A stretch of 42,309 nt of DNA from Sphingomonas parva (ex Maeng et al. 2020) (GTDB taxonomy: Bacteria; Pseudomonadota; Alphaproteobacteria; Sphingomonadales; Sphingomonadaceae), in assembly GCF_004564275.1 (NCBI RefSeq), contig NZ_SPDV01000057.1, positions 1 through 42,309 on the forward strand. The letters are read 5' to 3'. Below the pieces are notes generated by a model. That model worked only from the letters and a program-made list of their open reading frames with translations. It was not told the origin of the DNA and searched no databases. A program made the translations under genes and the position numbers. This document shows, in pieces, positions 16,261 through 25,268 of this stretch; positions within the stretch are counted from its first letter, which is position 1, and every line of letters begins with the position of its first letter.

Positions 16261-17229
16261 ATGTACTTGGCGCCACGACTGCTCGCGCGCTCCATGTGGA
16301 GCTTCTGCCTGATGGAAGGGCAGCTGACTCCGAGCGCCCTGATGCAGGAGCGCCGGATTCGGCTGTTCGACAGCCGTCGCGTGCGCAGGGGCAGCCGCCA
16401 TCGCCACACCCAGGCCGACCCCTGTCTGTTCGTGAACGGCAGCGAGCTCTACGTCTTCTACGAGGTCCAGGAATGCTCCGAGGTCGGCTATATCGCGGCC
16501 TGCCGGACGCGCGACCTGGTACATTTCGAGGATCTGGGGCCGGTCCTGCGGCGCAACGACCATATCTCCTATCCCCACGTTCTGAAGGTCGGTGATGACG
16601 TCTTCATGCTTCCCGAGACCAAGGAAGCCGGGGAGGTAGCGCTGTACCGCTTCACCGCTTTCCCGTCCGGCCTCACCCGCGCGCGCAGGCTGATCGCGGG
16701 CCCCTATACCGATCCGACCTTGTTCAGGACGCCGGAGCGCTGGTGGCTGTTCGCGACCGGGCCGCACGGGCTCGAGCTGTTCTCCGCCGAGGACCTCGCA
16801 TCCGGAGACTTCGTGCCGCATCCCATGAACCCGATCTGCACCGACGCGCGGCTGAGCCGCTGCGGCGGGGCGATCGTCGAGCTCGACGGCCGGCTCTTCC
16901 GCCCCGCGCAGGCCTTCCATTTCGGGGACGGGGGGAATCTCAGGCTGCTGGAGATCGGCGAACTGTCACCGAGCCGCTATGCCGAGAGCGACTGGGCGCC
17001 GGAGCTTTTCACGCTGAATGAGCCGTGGCAGAGCCGCGGCGCCCATCACCTCAGCCTCGCCTGCTTCGCCGGCAGGACCATCGTCGCCGTTGACGGACGC
17101 CATCCCGATTTCGTGATCAACGGGACGATCCTCAATCCGCTGTGGCGAATCATCTCCACGCTTCGGGGCGTTCGGCTGCCGCGCCGGGCTCGGGCCTCGC
17201 GATCGCTGGTGAGCCGCAGCCGGGCCTGA
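16261..17229 (+). CDS. GINT1_N-like beta-propeller protein (glucosamine inositolphosphorylceramide transferase N-domain type)
   Basis: A 322-aa protein resembling the N-terminal domain of plant glucosamine inositolphosphorylceramide transferase 1, a five-bladed propeller-like fold found in bacterial polysaccharide loci. Characteristic elements are ADPCLFVNGSELYVFYE (about 53-69), ISYPHVLKVGDDVFMLPE, TDPTLFRTPERWWLF, and a late GAHHLSLACFAGR. No signal peptide is evident. The ATG at 16261 has only a weak ribosome binding site, and the frame is open for a further stretch upstream with protein-like sequence but no standard start. Its 3' end overlaps the methyltransferase gene on the other strand by 80 bases. 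A role in glycan or envelope synthesis is inferred. Confidence 0.75.
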   Translation: MYLAPRLLARSMWSFCLMEGQLTPSALMQERRIRLFDSRRVRRGSRHRHTQADPCLFVNGSELYVFYEVQECSEVGYIAACRTRDLVHFEDLGPVLRRNDHISYPHVLKVGDDVFMLPETKEAGEVALYRFTAFPSGLTRARRLIAGPYTDPTLFRTPERWWLFATGPHGLELFSAEDLASGDFVPHPMNPICTDARLSRCGGAIVELDGRLFRPAQAFHFGDGGNLRLLEIGELSPSRYAESDWAPELFTLNEPWQSRGAHHLSLACFAGRTIVAVDGRHPDFVINGTILNPLWRIISTLRGVRLPRRARASRSLVSRSRA

Positions 17230-18097
17230 GCCAGGCGCGGAACCTATTGCCGAGAGCGAAGCGCCGCCCGACCGGACCGGCCGAGAGGCGCAAGGCCAAT
17301 CCGGCGACGCCCCGCTTCAGGCGGGCGCCGATGCCGGGCCCTTCCGCCCCCACGAACGGCCAGCCGGTCTCGCTGACCGAGAGCGACAGGCAGTGGTAGC
17401 CGAGCAGATCGAACAGATGCTTCTGGCTGGCGAGGCTGGCGAGAGACAGATGATAGGGCGGTCCCTCCGGCGGCGGGCGGCGGAGCAGCCGGTATTTCAG
17501 CCAGCCGAAGAACGAGGCGGCGTAATAGACCGGGCTGTGCTGCCGCTCGAGCGGGCCCTCGATGACGAACAGACCGCCAGGCGCGAGATGCGCCTCGAGC
17601 CGCCGCAGCGTGGCGCGCGGATCGGGAAGATGGCCGAGCACGTCGGCGATGTGGATGACGTCGTAGGTCTGACCGGAAAGGGCGAGCTGCTCGATCGTGC
17701 GAACGAGGTGGCCGCAGGACCGCTGCGCCATCGCAGCCGCCTCCGCGCTCCCCTCGACGCCTTCCGCCTCAAGTCCCTCGGCGGCCGCCGCCAGGAGGAA
17801 AGCGCCGTTGGCGCAGCCGAAGCCGAGCAGACTACGGCCCCGCCCCACCCGCTCCGCGATCTCCCGCGCGACCTGCCGCTGCGCCGGGGTCGGCTCGGCG
17901 ACCGGGTAAAAAGCGGCGTGATACACATCCGGGTGAAAGAGGCCCGCCAGCACCTCGGCCGACGGCACCGGCGCGACGAACGACGCACCGCACCTTCGGC
18001 AGCCGCGATAGACGTAGAGCGTGTCCTGCCAGCGCATGGCGTAAGGAAAAGCGGCGCCGCCCGGAGGGCCGCCGCACAGCAGGCAGGAATTGCTCAC
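17150..18097 (-). CDS. Class I SAM-dependent methyltransferase with zinc ribbon
   Basis: A 315-aa protein. An N-terminal four-cysteine zinc ribbon (Cys5, Cys8, Cys33, Cys36) precedes a Rossmann methyltransferase domain. Motif I is seen as LLGFGCANGAFL (about 90-101), followed by the acidic EGVEGS strand end, and motif IV/post-I as YDVIHIADVLGHLPDP. This zinc-ribbon plus methyltransferase layout is common in O-antigen and surface-glycan clusters. The start is a GTG at 18097 without a strong ribosome binding site. Convergent with the preceding gene, with which it shares 80 bases at the 3' ends. Confidence 0.85.
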   Translation of the reverse strand: MSNSCLLCGGPPGGAAFPYAMRWQDTLYVYRGCRRCGASFVAPVPSAEVLAGLFHPDVYHAAFYPVAEPTPAQRQVAREIAERVGRGRSLLGFGCANGAFLLAAAAEGLEAEGVEGSAEAAAMAQRSCGHLVRTIEQLALSGQTYDVIHIADVLGHLPDPRATLRRLEAHLAPGGLFVIEGPLERQHSPVYYAASFFGWLKYRLLRRPPPEGPPYHLSLASLASQKHLFDLLGYHCLSLSVSETGWPFVGAEGPGIGARLKRGVAGLALRLSAGPVGRRFALGNRFRAWLRPGCGSPAIARPEPGAAAERPEAWR

Positions 18098-18149
18098 GCC
18101 AGGGTTGTTGCAGGCTCGAACCGGACGAACAAGCCCGTCGGTGCCCCGC

Positions 18150-19820
18150 TCAACGGACGCAGCTGCTCGCTTCGCCTTCGTCGAGATCCAGGCAGCGGCC
18201 GTCGATCGTGCCGGGCAGGATCGGAACGCCGATTATCGCGGCGAGCGTCGGGAGAATGTCGGCGGTCTCGACCGCGAGCGGCTGCTCGAACGGCACGAGG
18301 CCCTTGCGCCAGAACAGGATCGGCACACGGCGGTCATAGTCCCAAGGGCTGCCGTGGGTGGCGGCGTAGCCGGGGCCGGGCTCGGAGATCGGCGTCACCC
18401 GCGGTTTGAGCAGCACGATGAAATCGCCCGATCGCTCCGGATCGAAGCTGGCCTTGGCGCGCTCGAGCAGGCTCCAGTGATCGGGGGCGCCCTGCGGCGC
18501 CGGCGCGGCGCGGAGCTCGGCGGCGGTGAACACCGCCTCGACCTGGGGATGGGCGCGATAGGCCCGGACCGCCGCGTCGAGAACGCGCTTGCGCTGCGCG
18601 GCAGGCAGCGCGGGATCGACGTACATGTCGCCGAACGGGCCGTCACCGTAGAGCGGGGCGCGGGCGAGCTTCAGCGCGGCAGCGAGGCGCTCGCCCATCG
18701 GCCCGGGCCGCTGGGGCGTACCGGCATTCAGCGCGGGATCGACGCGGACCGCGTCGGGGATAGCGTGCTGGCGGTTGCGCTCGGGAACGTCATGGCCGCC
18801 GTGATCGGCGGTGAGCATGACCAGATAGTCGATGCCGGTGGCGTCGAGATCCCGGAAGAATGCGCCGAGAGCGTCGTCGAGCCCCATCAGCTGGATGCAC
18901 ATCTCGGCGCCCTGGTTGCCGAACGAATGGCCGACGTAATCGGTTGCCGACAGGCCGAGGATCAGCAGGTCGGTCGCCTCGCCCTGGCCGAGGCGCATGT
19001 CGCGGCGCAGGGCGGCGCCGAGATCGAGCACGGCACGATCGAAATCGGGCGAGGCGCGGAAGCCGTCCTTGTCGTTCTCCTCGCGGCCGAGGCGATTGTC
19101 GCCGACCGAACGCGTGCCGCCGACGAGCGGCACGGCGCGGCTGTGCGCCTCGCAGACCTTGGGCAGGCTGCGCGCGGCACGCGGCCGCGACAGGACGTCC
19201 TGCAGCTCTGCATTGGCGGCGGCGACCGGCTGCGGCACGGCCGCGCCCGGGTTGACGAACGCGCTCGCGCGCGAATCCCACCACCAGCGCTGGTCCGGCG
19301 CATAGCCGCCCATCATGATCGCGGCGCGGTCCTTGCCGGCGACGACGGCGACCCGGGCACGCGGATCGGCGCGCTTCATGTGATCGCCGAGCGCCGGCAC
19401 GCGCAGATGGTAAGGCGACACGGTGTAGTTGCTGTGGGTGCTGCCCGGGATGCGCGGATCCTCGGAGCAATAGACGTTCTTGTCCTCGCGGGCGACGCGA
19501 AGGTTGAACCAATTGTTGGCGATGATGCCGGTGCGCGAGGGCCGCGAGCCGGTGAGAATGGTCGAGTGACCGGGACAGGTCTCGGTGGCGTTGTGCCCCT
19601 GGTAGCCGGCAGGGAAGACCACGCCTTCGGAAAGGCGGTGCAGGCCGCCGTCGAAATGCTGGCGATATTGCTGGAACAGGTCGGCGGAGAATTGATCGAC
19701 CGAGATCGCCACGACGAGCTTCGGGCGCGACGGCGGCTGGGCGGCGGCCGGCACGGCGAGCGCGGCGGCGGCCGCGAGCGCGGCAGCCGCGAACGTGGCG
19801 ACAGGGCGGGCGATGGTCAT
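18150..19820 (-). CDS. phoK: PhoK-type alkaline phosphatase, exported
   Basis: A 556-aa secreted phosphatase of the alkaline phosphatase superfamily that closely follows the PhoK/SPAP enzyme characterised from Sphingomonas. A signal peptide occupies 1-28. Active-site elements: Asp42 in AISVDQF, nucleophile Thr81 in ATETCPGHST, Asn102 in IIANNWF, Lys163 in VAGKDRAAIMM, then SATDYVGHSFG and LTADHGGHD supplying metal-binding Asp and His residues, and a final metal His in ATHGSPWD. It hydrolyses phosphomonoesters in the periplasm or outside the cell. The ATG at 19820 has GGAGGA seven bases before it; the frame extends to 19871 without a better start. No Pho box was recognised upstream. Confidence 0.92.
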   Translation of the reverse strand: MTIARPVATFAAAALAAAAALAVPAAAQPPSRPKLVVAISVDQFSADLFQQYRQHFDGGLHRLSEGVVFPAGYQGHNATETCPGHSTILTGSRPSRTGIIANNWFNLRVAREDKNVYCSEDPRIPGSTHSNYTVSPYHLRVPALGDHMKRADPRARVAVVAGKDRAAIMMGGYAPDQRWWWDSRASAFVNPGAAVPQPVAAANAELQDVLSRPRAARSLPKVCEAHSRAVPLVGGTRSVGDNRLGREENDKDGFRASPDFDRAVLDLGAALRRDMRLGQGEATDLLILGLSATDYVGHSFGNQGAEMCIQLMGLDDALGAFFRDLDATGIDYLVMLTADHGGHDVPERNRQHAIPDAVRVDPALNAGTPQRPGPMGERLAAALKLARAPLYGDGPFGDMYVDPALPAAQRKRVLDAAVRAYRAHPQVEAVFTAAELRAAPAPQGAPDHWSLLERAKASFDPERSGDFIVLLKPRVTPISEPGPGYAATHGSPWDYDRRVPILFWRKGLVPFEQPLAVETADILPTLAAIIGVPILPGTIDGRCLDLDEGEASSCVR

Positions 19821-19894
19821 GGGCGTTCCTCCGTTGCCCACGGCCTCTACAGGACCGACGCGCTGCGGCAAGGGGCGGGAGGCCGCCCCCGCCC

Positions 19895-21826
19895 CTACCC
19901 CCTGCGGGCGGAACCGAGGTGCTCGCGGATCTGGGCGTCGGTCGGAGCGCCGCGGGCGGCCTGCTCGAGCAGGGTCAGCCCTTCCGCCTTGTCCTCGCCG
20001 CTCTTGACCAGCAGCCAGCCGAGCGTGTCGGCGGTCGCGGGATTGCGCTTGTCGAGCTCATAGGCCTTGCGGGCGAGCGGGATGGCGCGATCGTAATCGC
20101 CCTTCTCCGAATAGGCCCAGGCGAGATTATTCAGCATCGTCGCGTCGCGGTCGCCGAGCCGGCCGCGGAGCCGCTCGTAGATTCCGATCGCGCCGTCCCA
20201 GTTCCGCGCCTGGAGGAAGCTGTTGGCGGCGAGCTGCTGGGCGGGGACGTTCTGCGGGTTCTGCTGGAGGAAGAGATCGAGCACGCGGGCCGCGCCGGCC
20301 GGATTGCCCGAGTTGCGCAGCGCCTCGATCAGCCGCATCGCCACCGGCTCGGTGAAGGCGATGTTCGCCGCCTTGCGATATTCCTGGACCGCAGAAGGAT
20401 AATTGCCCTGCACGGCGAGCGCGTCGCCGACCAGGACATGGGCGTCGGGCGCTCCGGGGAAGTTCGCCTGCACGCCGCGCGCGTAGGCGAGCGCCTCCGC
20501 GCCCTGGCCGCGGCCGAGCAGGGCGCGGACCAGCTCGATCTGGGCGAGAGCATCGCGCGGATTGGCCTCCGCCTGGCGGCGCATCACGGAGAGCTGGGTG
20601 TCGCTGACCGGTGCCGCGAGCAGGGCCGTCGCGGTGCGGCGGCGCGGCTCGGCGGCACGGGCGAGGTAATGGGCGGCGAGGTCCTTGTTGCCCTTCTTCT
20701 CGAACGCGCGGCCGATCAGAGTCAGGACGTAGGCATCGGCGTCCGGCCGGTCCGCGGCCGGGCGCAGAGTCTCGATCGTTGCATCGACGTCGCCCTGTCG
20801 CCACTGCGCCGAGGCGAGCAGGCGGCGGGCCTTGAAGTTCCCCGGCTGCTCGGTGACCAACTTGCCGAGGCGGACGATAGCCTGCTCGACGCGGCCGGTC
20901 TGGAGCTCGATCGCGCCGGCGAGCAGCATCACCGCGGGCTGGCCCTCGAGCTTGCCGCCGGTCCGCTCGTAGAGCGAGCGGGCGAGCTCGAACTTCTTGG
21001 CGCGCGCCGCGAGCATCGCCTGGAGGTACCAGGCGACCGGATGATCGCTCTGGATCGAGAGGATCTTGCGGGTGTCGGCGAGCATCGCCTGGGTCCGGCC
21101 GAGATCGCCCAGCGTGGCGGCGCGCTCGGCGAGCGTCAGCACGTTGTCCGGATCGATGGCGAGCGCCTTGTCGAACCAGGGAATTGCGGCGGCGAGACCG
21201 TATTGGCTGCGGGTGAGCTCGCCGCGCAGCGTCAGCGCCTCGACGTTGCGCGGCGCCAGCGCGAGCGCGCGATCGGCGGCACCGATCGCCTCACCGAGCG
21301 CGCCGGTGTTGCGGCGGAAGCGAGCCACGTCGGTCCAGACCCAGGTGTCGTTCGGTCCGGCGGCCATCGCCTCGGTAAAGGCGGCGCTCGCCTTGTCGAC
21401 ATCGCCGAGCGTGATCCAGGCGCGCCCGGCCATCCGCGCCGCATAGGCGCGGTGCTGGGCCGGGGCCTTGTCCGCCTCGGCCGCCGCTTTCTCGAACTGC
21501 TTCTGGAGGAAGAAAGCATGGGCGAGGAGGTGATGAAGCTCGCTCTCCGGCGTGCCGAGCTGGCGCGCCCGATCGAGCTCCGCCTGCGCGGCGACGCCGT
21601 CTCCCAGCAGCAGATAGGTGCGGGCCTGCGCAAGGCGGATCCTGGGATCGTTCGGCGCGCCCTTGATCGCGTTGAGCAATTCGACCTTGGCGAGGCGCAG
21701 CTCACCCTTGTCGAGCGCGGCAAGGCCGCGACGATAGGCCTCTTCGGGCTTCGGCGTGGGCGCGTTGGAGCAGGCGGCCGTCCCGAGGAGGAGCGCGGCC
21801 GCGAGCAGGAAATTGTGCGTCTTCAT
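19895..21826 (-). CDS. prsT: XrtA/PEP-CTERM system TPR-repeat lipoprotein PrsT
   Basis: A 643-aa lipoprotein (lipobox ending at Cys19, GTAAC) made of tandem tetratricopeptide repeats from about residue 28 to the end. It matches PrsT, the TPR protein that accompanies exosortase/exopolysaccharide (EPS) loci. Repeats are recognised by alternating Ala/Gly/Leu positions, as in AYRRGLAALDKGELRLAKVE. Its start overlaps the stop of prsR as ATGA, so the two are translationally coupled. It probably assembles envelope or polysaccharide-export components; the precise partner is not known from sequence. Confidence 0.88.
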   Translation of the reverse strand: MKTHNFLLAAALLLGTAACSNAPTPKPEEAYRRGLAALDKGELRLAKVELLNAIKGAPNDPRIRLAQARTYLLLGDGVAAQAELDRARQLGTPESELHHLLAHAFFLQKQFEKAAAEADKAPAQHRAYAARMAGRAWITLGDVDKASAAFTEAMAAGPNDTWVWTDVARFRRNTGALGEAIGAADRALALAPRNVEALTLRGELTRSQYGLAAAIPWFDKALAIDPDNVLTLAERAATLGDLGRTQAMLADTRKILSIQSDHPVAWYLQAMLAARAKKFELARSLYERTGGKLEGQPAVMLLAGAIELQTGRVEQAIVRLGKLVTEQPGNFKARRLLASAQWRQGDVDATIETLRPAADRPDADAYVLTLIGRAFEKKGNKDLAAHYLARAAEPRRRTATALLAAPVSDTQLSVMRRQAEANPRDALAQIELVRALLGRGQGAEALAYARGVQANFPGAPDAHVLVGDALAVQGNYPSAVQEYRKAANIAFTEPVAMRLIEALRNSGNPAGAARVLDLFLQQNPQNVPAQQLAANSFLQARNWDGAIGIYERLRGRLGDRDATMLNNLAWAYSEKGDYDRAIPLARKAYELDKRNPATADTLGWLLVKSGEDKAEGLTLLEQAARGAPTDAQIREHLGSARRG

Positions 21827-23187
21827 GGCTGGAGCCCGTATTGCTTGAGGAGATCATAGAGCGTCGGGCGGCTGATCCCGAGGAGCTTGGCGGTATTGGA
21901 GATGTTGTCGTCGCAGCGGGCGAGAGCCTGGCGGATGACGCGGCGATCGGCCGCCTCGCGCGCCGCCTTGAGGTTGAGCGGAAAATCCTCTCGCTCCCCG
22001 GATTCGAGATCGAGATCCTCCGCGGTGACGTGCTTGCCGTCGGCCATGATCACCGCCCGCTTCATCCGGTTCTCCAGCTCGCGGACATTGCCCGGCCAGC
22101 TCCAGGCGTCGATCGCGGCGAGCGCGGCCGGGGTGAAACCTTTGACCTGCGGGTTCATCTCGCGGGCGAAACGATGAAGGAAATGCTTGGCGAGCAGGGC
22201 CGCGTCGCCTGGCCGCTCGGCGAGACCCGGGATGCGTACGACGATCTCGGCGAGGCGGTACCAGAGGTCCTCGCGGAAGGCGCCCGCCTTGATCATCTCA
22301 GGGAGGTCCTGGTGGGTGGCGCAGACGATCCTGGTATCGACCGCGATCGGCTTGCGTCCGCCGATCCGCTCGATCGTGCGCTCCTGCAGGAAACGCAGCA
22401 ACTTGACCTGGAGGGCGAGCGGGATGTCACCCACCTCGTCGAGGAACAGAGTGCCGTTATGGGCCTGCTCGATCTTGCCCTCGGTGGTCTTGATCGCGCC
22501 GGTGAAGGCACCCTTCTCGTAGCCGAACAGCTCGGCCTCGAGCAGGTTTTCGGGGATCGCCGCGCAGTTGATCGCGACGAACGCCCCGGCGGCACGGCGG
22601 CTGGCGCTGTGCAGGCCGCGGGCGAGCAGCTCCTTGCCGGTGCCGCTGGCGCCGAGCAGCATGACCGAGACGCCGGTGTTGGCGACCCGCTCGATCGTCC
22701 GCGCCACTTTCAGCATCTCCGGCGCGGCGGTGATCATCGTGCCGAGCACGGTGCGATCCTCGCCCACCTGCGTCTCGAGCCGGCGGTTCTCGTTCTCGAT
22801 GCCGTGCAGCTGGAAGGCGCGGCGGACGATCAGGCCGAGCTGATCGATATCGACCGGCTTCTGGTAGAAATCGTAGGCCCCCGACGCGATGGCGCGCAGC
22901 GCGCTTTCGCGTGCGCCGTGCCCGGAGGCGACGATCACCTTGGTCTCAGGCTTCAGCGCGAGGATCTTCTCGAGCGTCGCGAAGCCCTCGGTGACGCCGT
23001 TCGGATCGGGCGGAAGCCCGAGATCGAGGGTGACGACGGGCGGCTCCTGCGCGCGCAGGATGTCGATCGCGGCATCGCGATCGGACGCGATCAGGACCTC
23101 GTAATCGTCATAGGCCCAGCGCAGCTGACGCTGCAGGCCCTCGTCGTCCTCGACGATCAGGAGCTTTGCTTTCGCCTCGGCAGTCAT
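21823..23187 (-). CDS. prsR: PEP-CTERM-box response regulator PrsR (sigma-54 activator)
   Basis: A 454-aa NtrC-type activator. The N-terminal receiver domain (about 8-125) has the acidic pocket EDDE and phospho-acceptor Asp in VVTLDLGLPPDPNG. The central AAA+ domain has Walker A GASGTGKE, the sigma-54-contacting GAFTGA motif and Walker B GTLFLDEVGD. The C-terminal Fis-type helix-turn-helix reads NISNTAKLLGISRPTLYDLL. It works with the PrsK kinase encoded just upstream (ATGA overlap) to switch on sigma-54 promoters of exopolysaccharide and PEP-CTERM protein genes. No PEP-CTERM substrate gene lies in this window. Confidence 0.93.
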   Translation of the reverse strand: MTAEAKAKLLIVEDDEGLQRQLRWAYDDYEVLIASDRDAAIDILRAQEPPVVTLDLGLPPDPNGVTEGFATLEKILALKPETKVIVASGHGARESALRAIASGAYDFYQKPVDIDQLGLIVRRAFQLHGIENENRRLETQVGEDRTVLGTMITAAPEMLKVARTIERVANTGVSVMLLGASGTGKELLARGLHSASRRAAGAFVAINCAAIPENLLEAELFGYEKGAFTGAIKTTEGKIEQAHNGTLFLDEVGDIPLALQVKLLRFLQERTIERIGGRKPIAVDTRIVCATHQDLPEMIKAGAFREDLWYRLAEIVVRIPGLAERPGDAALLAKHFLHRFAREMNPQVKGFTPAALAAIDAWSWPGNVRELENRMKRAVIMADGKHVTAEDLDLESGEREDFPLNLKAAREAADRRVIRQALARCDDNISNTAKLLGISRPTLYDLLKQYGLQP

Positions 23188-25268
23188 GCACGCATCCGTT
23201 CAGGCGGGAGGAGCTCGCTTGTCGCGGCGAGCGGTAAATAGACGGTGAAGCTGGTCCCTTCCCCCTCGAGGCTCTCGACCTCGAGGCGGCCGCCCATCGC
23301 GGCGACCAGCGAGCGCGCCTCGAACGCGCCGACGCCGAAGCCGCCGTCCTTGGTGGACGCGAAGGGCTGGAACAGCCGGCCGCGGATGAAATCGGCCGAC
23401 ATTCCGGCGCCGCGATCGAGGACCTGGATCGCCGCCTCGCCGCCATGGCCGGACAGGCGCAGGGTGACCGGGGAATCGGGCGCGCTGGCGTCGATCGCGT
23501 TCTGCAGGAGATGGCCGATCGCCTGCTCGAGGCTGCGCGGATCGACCAGCGCGACGAGACCGGGCTCGGCATCGAGCGCGACCGGATGGATCCGCCGCTT
23601 GACCTCGGCAATCTCGGCGAGAAGGTGCGCGAGGCTGGTGAGGCGCGGCGCCTCCGCCTCGCCGTTGGTGCTGCGCGACAGCCGGGCGAGCAGGTCGTTC
23701 ATCTTCCGGACCGAGCTCTGCAGCGTGACGATCATGTCGGCGCGGAACTCCGGATTGTCGGCATGGCGCTCGGCATTGCGGGCAACGAGGCTCAGCTGGC
23801 TGACCAGGTTCTTGATGTCGTGGAGGATGAAGGCGAAACGGCGGTTGAACTCGTCGAAGCGCTGGGCGTTGGCGAGCGCCTCCTGGCTGCGCGCCTCGGC
23901 GAGATAGCTCGCCGCCTGGATGCCGGCGGTGCGGAAGAGATCGAAATCCTCCCAGTCGAGCGGCCGGCGGAGCGTCGGGTGCTGGAGAACGACGAGGCCC
24001 ATCAGCCTGTCGCGATGGAGCAAGGGAATGGCCGCCCAGCCATTTTCCAGCGCCGCCAGCGCTTCAGGGAGGTGGGCGACCAGCCCCTCGGCGCGCATCG
24101 GGGCGGCGCGGGCGGCGTCGATGTCGACGATGTGCGCACTCTTCTCGAGAAAGGCGACGAAGGCGGCGTCGTCGCGCCCGCCATGCGGCAGCGCGTCCTG
24201 CCAGTTCCACCTGGTCTCCAGCACCAGCCGGCCGTTCTCGTCCGGGGTGAGGAGGAGCCCGGCCGGGCATCCGGCGATGTCGGCGAGCGCCTTCACCACG
24301 CGCTGGCCGAGCGGCGGCGCATCGTCGCCGGCGGCGCTGGTGGTGCGGGTGAAGCGCAGCCACTCCTCGCGATAATCGTAGCGATGCTCGAAGAAATGCT
24401 TGGCGAGCATCACGCGCAGCCAGGCGCGGACGCGGCCCGAGGGCAGGATCAGGGCGGCGGCGACGCTCATCGCGAAGATGATCGTCACCTGGCCGATCCG
24501 CACCCAGCTGCCGCCGAAGATCTCGAGCGTCCGCGTCGCCGACATCATCACCATCAGGTAGAAGAAGATCGCGAGAACCGAGAGCGACTGGAAGGTCGCC
24601 GCGCGGCTGAGATGAATCCGCCATTCGGTGTTGCGGCGGCTGGCGACGGCGAACAGCGGTGCGAGCATCGCCAGGATGCCGCCGCGCAGGGCGACGAGAT
24701 CCTCGACCGGGGCGCGGGTGAGATAGCCGACGGTGTAGAGGTGGAGATCATAGGCCCACATGCCGGCGAGCGCGATCATCGGCAGCTTGAGGCTCCAGCG
24801 GCTGTCGGGCGCCGCCTGGCCGTAGAGATTGTGGACCAGCACCAGCGAGCCGGCAGCAATGGTGAGGCCGATCATCTGCGCCGCCGAGGTCAGCGCCTGA
24901 TAGGCCAGCGGAACGCGCTCGAACTCGGGAAGCACGCCGGCGATGGTGATCTGGAGCCCGATGACGCCGCCGACGACGGCATAGACGACGCGCACCGCCT
25001 TCTGCCGCTCGACCTCGGCGGCGCTGCGCACGAGCGCGTACATGAAGGCGAGGAAGGCAAAGTTGCGGCCGCTCTCGGCGAGACCCGCCGCCAGCGAGCG
25101 CGGCCCGAGGAAGGCGACGAACAGGCACCAGGCGGCGGTCACCGCGAAGGCGCCGGCGAGCGGCCGGTTGCGCGGATCGAGGTTCCAGTGCCGCAGGTGC
25201 CAGAGCGCCAGAGCGGCGAACAGCAGGGAGGCGAGCGCGTGGCTCCAGACGCCGACGAAGCCGATCAT
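23184..25268 (-). CDS. prsK: XrtA/PEP-CTERM system histidine kinase PrsK
   Basis: A 694-aa membrane sensor kinase. The N-terminal third (about 1-280) is a series of roughly eight or more hydrophobic helices, followed by a GAF-like domain (about 310-460). The dimerisation helix has the phospho-acceptor His in FILHDIKNL, and the ATP-binding domain carries an N box (IGHLLQNAIDAS) and G boxes (DRGAGMS, GGFGVGAF). Start and stop overlap the neighbours (TGATG with the sugar-transferase gene, ATGA with prsR). Partner regulator is PrsR. The signal sensed by this family is not established. Confidence 0.92.
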   Translation of the reverse strand: MIGFVGVWSHALASLLFAALALWHLRHWNLDPRNRPLAGAFAVTAAWCLFVAFLGPRSLAAGLAESGRNFAFLAFMYALVRSAAEVERQKAVRVVYAVVGGVIGLQITIAGVLPEFERVPLAYQALTSAAQMIGLTIAAGSLVLVHNLYGQAAPDSRWSLKLPMIALAGMWAYDLHLYTVGYLTRAPVEDLVALRGGILAMLAPLFAVASRRNTEWRIHLSRAATFQSLSVLAIFFYLMVMMSATRTLEIFGGSWVRIGQVTIIFAMSVAAALILPSGRVRAWLRVMLAKHFFEHRYDYREEWLRFTRTTSAAGDDAPPLGQRVVKALADIAGCPAGLLLTPDENGRLVLETRWNWQDALPHGGRDDAAFVAFLEKSAHIVDIDAARAAPMRAEGLVAHLPEALAALENGWAAIPLLHRDRLMGLVVLQHPTLRRPLDWEDFDLFRTAGIQAASYLAEARSQEALANAQRFDEFNRRFAFILHDIKNLVSQLSLVARNAERHADNPEFRADMIVTLQSSVRKMNDLLARLSRSTNGEAEAPRLTSLAHLLAEIAEVKRRIHPVALDAEPGLVALVDPRSLEQAIGHLLQNAIDASAPDSPVTLRLSGHGGEAAIQVLDRGAGMSADFIRGRLFQPFASTKDGGFGVGAFEARSLVAAMGGRLEVESLEGEGTSFTVYLPLAATSELLPPERMRA

